Shown: positions 36,037-43,398 of the stretch, in pieces
Layout of the letters: each line of letters opens with the position of its first letter
Numbering within the stretch: position 1 is the first letter of the stretch
Made by a program: the position numbers and the translations under genes
Source: Patescibacteria group bacterium
GTDB lineage: Bacteria > Patescibacteriota > Minisyncoccia > Moranbacterales > SCTJ01
NCBI GenBank assembly: GCA_004297805.1
Contig: SCTJ01000079.1
Location: 1 to 43,398 of the forward strand
Length of the DNA: 43,398 nt
Reading direction: 5' to 3'
The notes under the pieces: generated by a model
What the model was told of the DNA's origin: nothing
The model's input: the letters and a program-made list of their open reading frames with translations, nothing else
Database searches by the model: none

Positions 36037-37604
36037 ATCTCGGTTGTGGCCGGCGGCTTCGGGGTATAATCGACGAACACGCGCACGACCTGGCGATGCC
36101 TCCCGACCACGCTGATGATCTCGTCCTCCACCGCCACCGGCAGGTGGAAAGGCTTTGTGGTCATGAAGTCGAAGGTCGTGACCGGCCGCACGACGATGGC
36201 CGACCGATAGACCCGCCCCTCGCCCTTGATGCCGACCGTATCGAGACAGAGCATGGCCACGGGGCACTGAGCGATCTTGTTCCAGAGGTTGTGCTCCTGG
36301 AGAATCTCCCGCACCCGCGCATCCGCCCAGCGCACGACCGTCAGACGCTTCGGAGTGATCGACTTGCCGACCACCCGAATGAACAGCCCAGGTCCCGGGA
36401 ACGGATGCCGATTGACGATCCAGTCCGGCAGCCCCACCGCCGCCGCCAGATCGCGCACCTCGTACTTGAAAAGGTTGCGCAGCGGATGGATCTCCTGATA
36501 GCGGAGCTTGAGGCCGATGTTGTGATGCGACTTGATGAGGGCCGCTTCCCCCACCTTGCCAGACTCGATGAAGTCGGTGGCCAAGCTCCCCTGAGCTACG
36601 AACACCGGCTTCCCAAACCGCTCCGCCAGCCGCTTCGCCTCGCTGTCGAAGGTCCAGGCGTATTCCCCCTTGAAATGCCGGCGCTTGCACTCGGCGTTGA
36701 TCGTCGGGCCGATGGCTTTCCGGAACCGCGCCGCGGCCCGCACCACCTTGAGCTGGACTTTGGCAGCCTGAGCCGCCATACGGATCTCCCGAAGCTCGTT
36801 CTCGCGGAGCGCGCCGTGATCGATGGTCACTGCGTGTAAACGCTTCCCGAGCACCGGTTCCAAAGCGGCCCCCAGGAAACTTGAGTCCACGCCGCCACTC
36901 ATCCCGATGAGCACGTGCGCGTCCCCGATGGCCGCCAGCACTTCCTGCTGGATTGCCTTGATCTCGTCTCCAGACTCCCAGTCCTCGACGCAGCCGCAGA
37001 TGTTCTCACAGAAGTTCTTGAGAATCTGTTTCCCCTCCACGGTTTCCCGCACCTCCGGATGGAACTGCACGCCCCAGATCCGGCGCCGGAGATTGCTCAT
37101 GGCGATGATGACGTTACTCGGCACCGAGAGTCCGGTCATCCCGAAACCCTTGGGCAGAGCCGTCACGCTATCGCCGTGGCTCATCCAGACCGTCGTGGAC
37201 TCGTGGTCCGCGTGGTGCGAGAACAACGGATCCTCGTTCCCGAACGTCGCCTGAGCCGGGCCATACTCCCGACTCCCGGGATGCGCCTTGACCTCGCCGC
37301 CCAACCGCTGCGCCAGCCATTGCATCCCGTAGCAGATGCCGAGGATCGGCACCTTCAGCTTCAGGATCTGCTCCGGCGGCTGCGGCGCGTTCTCCTCGTA
37401 GACACTGGCCACGCCGCCGGAGATGATGATCCCCTTGGGCCGGTTACTCTGGAGCCACTCCTCGGCCTTCCCCGAGGAAAGCACGATCGACCGGTAGCCG
37501 ATCTCGCGGAGCGTCCGATTGATCACCTTGGTGTACTGCGAACTCATGTCGATGACCAGGAGTTGAACCCCAGCCTTTCCCTTCGCCTTCACCTTAGTCT
37601 TCAC
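36030..37604 (-). CDS. guaA: GMP synthase (glutamine-hydrolysing)
   Basis: GICYGMQ, GVQFHPEV, GMSGGVDSS, HPFPGPGL, KPPAT motifs. Confidence 0.95.
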   Translation of the reverse strand: MKTKVKAKGKAGVQLLVIDMSSQYTKVINRTLREIGYRSIVLSSGKAEEWLQSNRPKGIIISGGVASVYEENAPQPPEQILKLKVPILGICYGMQWLAQRLGGEVKAHPGSREYGPAQATFGNEDPLFSHHADHESTTVWMSHGDSVTALPKGFGMTGLSVPSNVIIAMSNLRRRIWGVQFHPEVRETVEGKQILKNFCENICGCVEDWESGDEIKAIQQEVLAAIGDAHVLIGMSGGVDSSFLGAALEPVLGKRLHAVTIDHGALRENELREIRMAAQAAKVQLKVVRAAARFRKAIGPTINAECKRRHFKGEYAWTFDSEAKRLAERFGKPVFVAQGSLATDFIESGKVGEAALIKSHHNIGLKLRYQEIHPLRNLFKYEVRDLAAAVGLPDWIVNRHPFPGPGLFIRVVGKSITPKRLTVVRWADARVREILQEHNLWNKIAQCPVAMLCLDTVGIKGEGRVYRSAIVVRPVTTFDFMTTKPFHLPVAVEDEIISVVGRHRQVVRVFVDYTPKPPATTEME

Positions 37605-37720
37605 CTGCGACCTCCTTCTCCCCTGTGGGGTTTGTCGACGAAAAAAGCATCTCCTTGGAACTCTCCTTGCTCTAACTTATAGCAGCACAATTGCTAGGAC
37701 GTCAATTAGACAAACATATT

Positions 37721-37800
37721 ATTCAAAAAAGTCGAAACCCCCCTCCGCTCGCTGAGCAAAGGGGGGTTCGGGTTCGTTGTTGTTGTGGAGTCGCTACTCC
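37721..37800 (-). repeat. 3' module repeat copy B
   Basis: Near-identical to 35960-36036, differing mainly by homopolymer lengths. Confidence 0.8.
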
Positions 37801-38186
37801 GGAGCCTTTGCTCCGCGAAGATACAACCGGGAGAAGAAATCGTAGTCGGTGTCGCCCTGGTTGCGGACCCAGTCAACCTTGGGAGCCAGTTCTTCCACTG
37901 ACATGCGATCATGCAGCCCGCCATAAAGGTTGTAGTAGGCAGTGCCTGCACCCGCACCGCCGCCGGCGACGTACTCGACATGCACCAGCTGGCGATCAAG
38001 GAGTTTCAGGATTGCCCCCGGCTTGGCATCGGAGAGATCCTTGGTCACCTTCTGGATCTCCTCCGCACTCCGGGCCTTCTTCTCGTCCGCTCCTCCTTCG
38101 TGGATGAATAGCCACCAGGCAGTCACAAGGCCCAGAATCAGGATGACGATGTATCCGCCCAGACTGGTGCGTTTACTACTGCTCAT
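37794..38186 (-). CDS. single-pass membrane hypothetical protein
   Basis: 130-aa ORF with N-terminal TM, GC-rich cassette. Confidence 0.65.
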   Translation of the reverse strand: MSSSKRTSLGGYIVILILGLVTAWWLFIHEGGADEKKARSAEEIQKVTKDLSDAKPGAILKLLDRQLVHVEYVAGGGAGAGTAYYNLYGGLHDRMSVEELAPKVDWVRNQGDTDYDFFSRLYLRGAKAPE

Positions 38187-38368
38187 CTTCCGCCCCCCCC
38201 TCTTGGTAAAAATATGCTATGCCTTGCAGATCCCATTGCGAGACTCTGCGCCTGTTTTCGTCCCCAGAGAACTCGCCATTGTGTTGCGTTTGAGGTAATT
38301 TGTCAAGTCTGTTTTTTCCATTTGAAAACCGGGAGCAACGTTGCCACTCCCGGTCTTCACAAAGGACG

Positions 38369-38554
38369 CTACACTGAACGCCCTTGCCCTTGATTCATCC
38401 CCGAACCGCCGCAGGTCGGACAGACCTCGACGAACTTTCCGTCCGCATCCCGGACAAACTTCAGCCCAGAACACGTTGGGCAGAAGTTCCTGTTCGCCCA
38501 CTCCTTGATGCGACGTTCGGTTATCCCCTCGTTACCCTGCTTTTTCACCGCCAT
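38369..38554 (-). CDS. small zinc-ribbon protein (CPTCSG...CPTCGGSG, DnaJ-like)
   Basis: Start trimmed to ATG at 38554 with SD GGAGGAG; two CxxC pairs. Confidence 0.7.
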   Translation of the reverse strand: MAVKKQGNEGITERRIKEWANRNFCPTCSGLKFVRDADGKFVEVCPTCGGSGMNQGQGRSV

Positions 38555-38702
38555 GACGATTCTTCTGCTCCTCCTCTTTCCGGACACACCTGGGGCACGG
38601 CACCACTCCACCGGCCAGCATGTGCCTGCTATTGAAGCATAGCGGGCAGACTTCCTTCACCTGCGTCTTATCATCTTCCGAAACCTGCGGGACTGCCCCC
38701 AT
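38532..38702 (-). CDS. small zinc-ribbon protein (CPLC...CPRC), 56 aa
   Basis: MGAVPQVSEDDKTQVKEVCPLCFNSRHMLAGGVVPCPRCVRKEEEQKNRHGGEKAG, SD GGAGGGG; below the ORF-track size cutoff. Confidence 0.6.
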   Translation of the reverse strand: MGAVPQVSEDDKTQVKEVCPLCFNSRHMLAGGVVPCPRCVRKEEEQKNRHGGEKAG

Positions 38703-38754
38703 GCGGTACCCCTCCTGGTTAGTGAACCGAAAAATTGTAACCCTAAAAAGCCGA

Positions 38755-38774
38755 CCTGTAAAGGTCGGCCCAAT
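38755..38774 (-). terminator. rho-independent terminator GCCGACCT-tta(c)-AGGTCGGC-TTTTT
   Basis: 8-bp perfect stem, T tract on minus strand, downstream of the hemerythrin-like gene. Confidence 0.8.
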
Positions 38775-38793
38775 AAGTTGCCGACATTCAAAG

Positions 38794-39201
38794 CTACTCT
38801 AGCCCATGCTCCTTGAAACACGGCACGTATTTTTGATCCATCTCCACTACATGTTTAACCAACCAGTAGTCCAGCAGTTCCACTAGTTCACCCGCCAGGC
38901 GTTCCAAGTCATCCTCGCGGAAAAAATGTTTTTTGAATTCAAAAATTTGAGTCCGAAAATCCATGTGCTGCAACAAATGTTCTTCGGCCCCCTCGTATTT
39001 AAACTCATCGAAGTAATTTTCTTCAACTGCAAAATGATAGTCAGCATAATCTGACAGTTCGTGCAAAACGGTGACCAACTTGTCTTTGGCGTCCCCACGC
39101 AAAAACGCATCATAAAGCTCATTAAAAGTTCCGAAGAACTTCTGATGTTGCGCATCAATTATTTTGACGCCCACCGCATACTGAGGTGTCCATTTAATCA
39201 T
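38794..39201 (-). CDS. bacteriohemerythrin-like protein
   Basis: IDAQHQKFFGTFNELYDA, HFAVEENYF, HLLQHMDF, WLVKHVVEMDQKY. Confidence 0.88.
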   Translation of the reverse strand: MIKWTPQYAVGVKIIDAQHQKFFGTFNELYDAFLRGDAKDKLVTVLHELSDYADYHFAVEENYFDEFKYEGAEEHLLQHMDFRTQIFEFKKHFFREDDLERLAGELVELLDYWLVKHVVEMDQKYVPCFKEHGLE

Positions 39202-39222
39202 ACATTTATTTTTAAAAACTAA

Positions 39223-41013
39223 TTAGCTTTTGAGTACCGCCAGGAAGGCATCCGGCGGAATATTCACTTTGCCAATATTTTTCATTTTCTTCTTGCCCTT
39301 CTTCTGTTTATCGAGTAGTTTGTTTTTGCGCGTCACGTCACCACCATAGAGCTTAGCAATCACATCCTTGCGAAAAGCACTGATCGTTTCCCGCGCTACC
39401 ACTTTGCCGCCGATCGTGGCTTGCAAAGCAATCGCAAAATTTTGACGCGGAATGGCCTTCTTGAGTTTTTCCACCGTTGATTTGCCTTCAGCAAAAGCGC
39501 GCTCTTTGGGCACAATGCGAGAAAAGGCTTCCACCTTGTCGCCCGCCACCACAATGTCCAATTTCACCAAGTCATAGGGGCGATAGCCGATGAGCTCATA
39601 GTTCATCGAAGCAAAACCGGACGACACGCTTTTCAAATTGTCATGAAAATTGACAATCACATCCATGAGTGGCGCCTCGAATGACAAGAGCACAGTTTCT
39701 TGATTCAAATATTCGGTGTTGGTATAGGTACTGCGAATTTGGCCGGTCAGGTCCATAACTGATCCCAAATAATTGCCAGGGGTAACAATGTCCAATTTCA
39801 CAAACGGTTCAAAGATTTCTTCAATAATCGATGGGTCAGGCAGTTCGGAGGGTGAATAGACTTTAATAATTTCTGCTTGATTGCTGACTTTCACTTCATA
39901 GACCACACTCGGCGTAGTGATGGTCGGATGCATGTTGAATTCGCGCTCCAAGCGCTCTTGGATAATCTCCAAATGCAAGAGTCCCAAAAAGCCACAGCGG
40001 AAACCGCGTCCCAAGGCCTTGTTGCTTTCCGGTTCGAAAGTGAAAGCCGCGTCATTCAATTTCAGCTTCTCCAGCGAGTCGCGCATGACATTGTAGTCTT
40101 CGCCATCCACCGGATAGAGACTGGCATAAACCATCGGTTTCACTTCCTTGTAACCTGGCAGACGTTCGGTGACTGTTTTTTGATTGGCCGCGGTAATCGT
40201 GTCTCCCACCCGGCAAAACGCCACGTCCTTGAAGCCAGTGGCAATATAACCGATGTCTCCAGCTACAATCATAGAATCAGGCACTAGCTTGGGTTTAAAG
40301 TATCCCACCTCCACTACCGGTGTTTCTTTTTCCGTGGCCAGCATGAAAATTTGATCATCGCGTTTAGCCGTGCCATCCACGATGCGCACATAAGCCACCA
40401 CTCCCTTATAAAGATCGTATTTGGAATCAAAAATGAGCGCCCGCAAAGGTTTGTCCGCGTCCCCCACTGGCGCCGGAATGCGTTCCACCACCGCCGCCAA
40501 AATTTCTTCTACTCCGATGCCGGTCTTGCCTGAGGCCAACAAAATATCTTCCTCCTTGCAACCCAAAATGTGCACGATTTCTTTTTTGGTTTTTTCTATT
40601 TGCGCGTTGGGTAAATCAATTTTGTTGACCACGGGAATGATTTCTAACCCCTGCTCGATGGCCAAATATAAATTGGAAAGGGTTTGGGCTTGCACGCCCT
40701 TGGTTGAGTCCACCAACAAAACAGCGCCTTCCACGGCTGCCAAAGACCGCGACACTTCATAGTTGAAATCCACGTGCCCCGGGGTATCGATCAAATTGAG
40801 TACATATTCTGTCCCTTGGTGCACATGATGCATGCGCACCGGTTGCAATTTGATGGTGATGCCTCGCTCACGTTCCAAATCCATCTGATCCAGGAGCTGA
40901 TCCATCATTTTCCTCTTTTCAACAGTCTTGGTGGATTCCAAAAGACGATCAGCCAAAGTCGACTTGCCGTGATCAATATGCGCGATAATACAAAAGTTTC
41001 TGACATTCTGCAT
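39223..41013 (-). CDS. lepA: elongation factor 4 (LepA)
   Basis: NFCIIAHIDHGKSTLADRLLE, DTPGHVDF, NKIDLPNA; full-length 596 aa. Confidence 0.96.
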   Translation of the reverse strand: MQNVRNFCIIAHIDHGKSTLADRLLESTKTVEKRKMMDQLLDQMDLERERGITIKLQPVRMHHVHQGTEYVLNLIDTPGHVDFNYEVSRSLAAVEGAVLLVDSTKGVQAQTLSNLYLAIEQGLEIIPVVNKIDLPNAQIEKTKKEIVHILGCKEEDILLASGKTGIGVEEILAAVVERIPAPVGDADKPLRALIFDSKYDLYKGVVAYVRIVDGTAKRDDQIFMLATEKETPVVEVGYFKPKLVPDSMIVAGDIGYIATGFKDVAFCRVGDTITAANQKTVTERLPGYKEVKPMVYASLYPVDGEDYNVMRDSLEKLKLNDAAFTFEPESNKALGRGFRCGFLGLLHLEIIQERLEREFNMHPTITTPSVVYEVKVSNQAEIIKVYSPSELPDPSIIEEIFEPFVKLDIVTPGNYLGSVMDLTGQIRSTYTNTEYLNQETVLLSFEAPLMDVIVNFHDNLKSVSSGFASMNYELIGYRPYDLVKLDIVVAGDKVEAFSRIVPKERAFAEGKSTVEKLKKAIPRQNFAIALQATIGGKVVARETISAFRKDVIAKLYGGDVTRKNKLLDKQKKGKKKMKNIGKVNIPPDAFLAVLKS

Positions 41014-41178
41014 AGTTACTTCATCATAGCGTTTCTAAGCAATCTGGCAACCTGGCCCAATCTGAGTTTGGATTGACTAGCGTATATTTTGATGCTAGCC
41101 TGGCCTATCGCTGGAACAAGTCTCAGCGACACTCAGTTCATCCAACACGCAACCCATCACCAGGAGGAGGTAGATTCG

Positions 41179-41673
41179 ATGGCAAAGCGAGCAACCAAGG
41201 AGTCGTACCAACGGACGGCCAACCGGGTGCTGAAAGCCCTGCTGGCCATGCCCAACAACGGCCTCACGAAGCGCCACCGCGGCGGCTGGTTCAGCCGCCG
41301 CGATCACCGTGGCACGGTCCGAACCTATTTCATGATCGGACACCCACCGTACCGCGATCGGGACAAGTGCCTGAGACTCTCCCTGTATAATGGCCAGCGT
41401 CTGCACTCCCACCCGGAGCACCTCAGCAGCTGGCAGAGTCGCCGCCCGAAGCTCCGCTGGTACGGAGGCGCCATCCGGATGACGGACGGCGGATCGCTCT
41501 CTTTCTGGGGTCTCCCCGAGAAGGCCAACGAGGCGCTGGTGCTCATGGTCGCCTTGATCCGCGGTCGCATCTCCTTCCACGAAGAAATCGGGTTCATCAC
41601 CACCGAAAGCCAGAACGACCTCTTCTTCAAGTTCGGAGAATACCTCTGCAGCCGCCTCGGCTGGTTCAAGTAG
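41179..41673 (+). CDS. hypothetical protein, member 1 of a tandem paralog pair
   Basis: MAKRATKESYQRTANRVLKALLAMPNNGL..., SD GGAGGAGG, terminator 41692-41730. Confidence 0.75.
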   Translation: MAKRATKESYQRTANRVLKALLAMPNNGLTKRHRGGWFSRRDHRGTVRTYFMIGHPPYRDRDKCLRLSLYNGQRLHSHPEHLSSWQSRRPKLRWYGGAIRMTDGGSLSFWGLPEKANEALVLMVALIRGRISFHEEIGFITTESQNDLFFKFGEYLCSRLGWFK

Positions 41674-41691
41674 CCGGACCGAGTCTAACAG

Positions 41692-41730
41692 CCCCCTGGG
41701 TCACAACTGACCAGGGGGTTGATCATATCC
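41692..41730 (+). terminator. hairpin CCCCCTGGGTCACAACTGACCAGGGGG, copy 1
   Basis: 39-bp identical to 42381-42419. Confidence 0.8.
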
Positions 41731-41870
41731 CAATCTTTTTATTAAAGTATCCGTACTTTAACATCTGATCTAAGATTGACTGTCAGACTTACTAATGATA
41801 ACCTGTCTAGCGCTGGAATGGGTAATGGAAAAATCGATTCGGTTCGACGCCACAAAGGGAGGGACGTTCA

Positions 41871-42353
41871 ATGGCGACAAGAGCAACCAGAGAGTCGTAC
41901 GAACGAATGGCCAATCGGTTCCTCAAGGAACTGCTGGCCATGCCCAATAACGGGCTCAAGCCTCATCACCTCGGCGGCTATCTCACCCGACGCGGCCCCG
42001 ACGGCAGGATCCGCTTCACCTACGTGATCGGCAACCCGCCGGTCGAGCGACAGAAGGAGTATGGAGAATACTCGCGAGAGAAGGGCCGGCGCCTGAACGT
42101 TCACCCGCACCATTTCAGCAGCTGGTGGAGTCGCCGCAAGCGCCTCAAGCAGTACGGCGGTGCCATCCGAACAGAAGATGGCGGCTCGCTCTCCTTCTCG
42201 GGCACGAACGAAATGGCCGAGGAGGCGCTGGCGCTGCTCATCGCCGACGCCCGTGGCCACATCACCCACGAGAACATGCTGAGGGTCATCAAGAAGAGCC
42301 GCAACCACCTCTTCATCCGGTTCTGCGCCTACTACCACCTCTGCGGGATCTGA
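41871..42353 (+). CDS. hypothetical protein, member 2 of a tandem paralog pair
   Basis: MATRATRESYERMANRFLKELLAMPNNGL..., terminator 42381-42419. Confidence 0.75.
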   Translation: MATRATRESYERMANRFLKELLAMPNNGLKPHHLGGYLTRRGPDGRIRFTYVIGNPPVERQKEYGEYSREKGRRLNVHPHHFSSWWSRRKRLKQYGGAIRTEDGGSLSFSGTNEMAEEALALLIADARGHITHENMLRVIKKSRNHLFIRFCAYYHLCGI

Positions 42354-42380
42354 CACAACTCGTCAGCCAGAAGAAAACAA

Positions 42381-42419
42381 CCCCCTGGGTCACAACTGAC
42401 CAGGGGGTTGATCATATCC
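42381..42419 (+). terminator. hairpin CCCCCTGGGTCACAACTGACCAGGGGG, copy 2
   Basis: 39-bp identical to 41692-41730. Confidence 0.8.
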
Positions 42420-42605
42420 TAATAAATTTAATAAAAGCTGCCTCACCTTAGATAATAAAACAATATTCCGTCCGTACGACCGAGGCGTTGAAAATTGAGC
42501 GAGCGAACGTAAAATTCATCCGCAGATGCGAAGCGCAGCTGAGAATTTTTAGTGAGCGAGTGATAATTTTCCGCTGAGTGGAGTCAGGATCGGCGCTTTC
42601 TTTCT

Positions 42606-42637
42606 GTCCGCTTTCTTTGGCGCCAAAGAAAGCGGAC
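42606..42637. repeat. 32-bp perfect palindrome GTCCGCTTTCTTTGGCGCCAAAGAAAGCGGAC
   Basis: Exact self-complementarity; downstream of the murJ-like gene. Confidence 0.75.
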
Positions 42638-42656
42638 AACCAATCAAAGTTGGACC

Positions 42657-43398
42657 CTATAGTCCGCTAACCTCGCTCGCATCTTCCTTGATCTGATCGC
42701 GAGCGCGGAAGATTTTGCGCGTGATCGCATCACGCAATTTGTAAAATTCATCGATGCGCAAAAAGACACAAGCAAAGGAAAAAGTGGCAACCCCCAATAG
42801 GGTAGAAATCACTAGCCACAAAAACACCTCGGGAAAAGTATCGGGACTAAATTGCAAACCAATGGCCGCCTTAGCCAGTTGCGCCGCCGTTCCGGCCAAG
42901 AGTGAAGCAATTAAAATCTTCAATGCAAACTTGATCATCCCACTGTCATCCAGATCGCCCACTCGCCGTCGAAGCGCCAGAAACAGAAAACTCATGTTAA
43001 TGATGCTGGCGACTGAAAAAGCCACTGCCAGACCCATCACCTCATAGCGACCAATCAAAATTAGAACCAGACTGATGTTCACCAGCTCGGCAAAAAAAGC
43101 AATATAAAAAGGGGTGCGAGTATTGTGAAAGGCGTAAAAGGCCCGGGTGAAAATAGGAATGAGGCTCTGCGCAAACAAACTAATCGACAGCATGCCTAGC
43201 ACACTCAGGGTCATCTCGGTGTCCTCCCATCCAAACTCTCCCGCACCCAAAATAACCCGCACGATTTGCGCGCGCAACACCAAAATCAAAGCACTAATCG
43301 GCACCACGAAAAAAAGGATTTGCCGTACGGCTTGCGAAAACAATTTGGAAAAGGCGACCTTATCATCTCGCGCGGCCAAAGCACTCAGTGAAGGAAAA
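42657..43398 (-). CDS. murJ: MurJ-like lipid II flippase, partial (runs off right edge)
   Basis: Polytopic, LFAQSLIPIFTRAFYAFHNTRTPFYIAFFAELVNISL motif of the MviN/MurJ family. Confidence 0.85.
   Translation of the reverse strand, partial: FPSLSALAARDDKVAFSKLFSQAVRQILFFVVPISALILVLRAQIVRVILGAGEFGWEDTEMTLSVLGMLSISLFAQSLIPIFTRAFYAFHNTRTPFYIAFFAELVNISLVLILIGRYEVMGLAVAFSVASIINMSFLFLALRRRVGDLDDSGMIKFALKILIASLLAGTAAQLAKAAIGLQFSPDTFPEVFLWLVISTLLGVATFSFACVFLRIDEFYKLRDAITRKIFRARDQIKEDASEVSGL

Noticed and set aside
36021-36839. 272-aa plus-strand ORF (and 35962-36690 minus, 36915-37682 plus)
   Set aside because: Shadow frames of the well-supported guaA gene

Overview
This 43.4 kb window looks like part of a Patescibacteria/CPR-type chromosome. 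That assignment is an inference from gene content: DUF4012, DUF3160, HtrA-like, ClpB, LepA, MurJ and exopolysaccharide genes. Most genes are on the minus strand. The main discovery is a complete diversity-generating retroelement (DGR) at about 6.27-9.38 kb, inside an exopolysaccharide gene cluster. It has a DGR-type reverse transcriptase (motif IPLGNLTSQ, YADDF), an Avd-like four-helix protein on the opposite strand, a 122-bp template repeat (TR, 7776-7897) and a matching variable repeat (VR, 8170-8291) at the 3' end of a target gene. By hand alignment, 18 of 19 TR/VR differences fall at TR adenines. A second, distant locus (27067-28761) encodes a tandem two-module paralog of the target. It carries the same 45-bp promoter/operator module and a leader inverted repeat of the same length, which suggests a co-regulated family. 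The avd start codon is separated from its reading frame by a 10-C tract, a candidate for phase variation or an assembly indel. The window is also a compositional mosaic. Discrete GC-rich cassettes have strong Shine-Dalgarno sites, sigma70-like promoters and strong hairpin terminators, and are interleaved with AT-richer core genes. They encode GMP synthase, exported proteins including a LysM plus beta-barrel-like protein, small zinc-ribbon proteins and a tandem paralog pair. No searches were run; all calls are from reading the sequence and the supplied ORF track.
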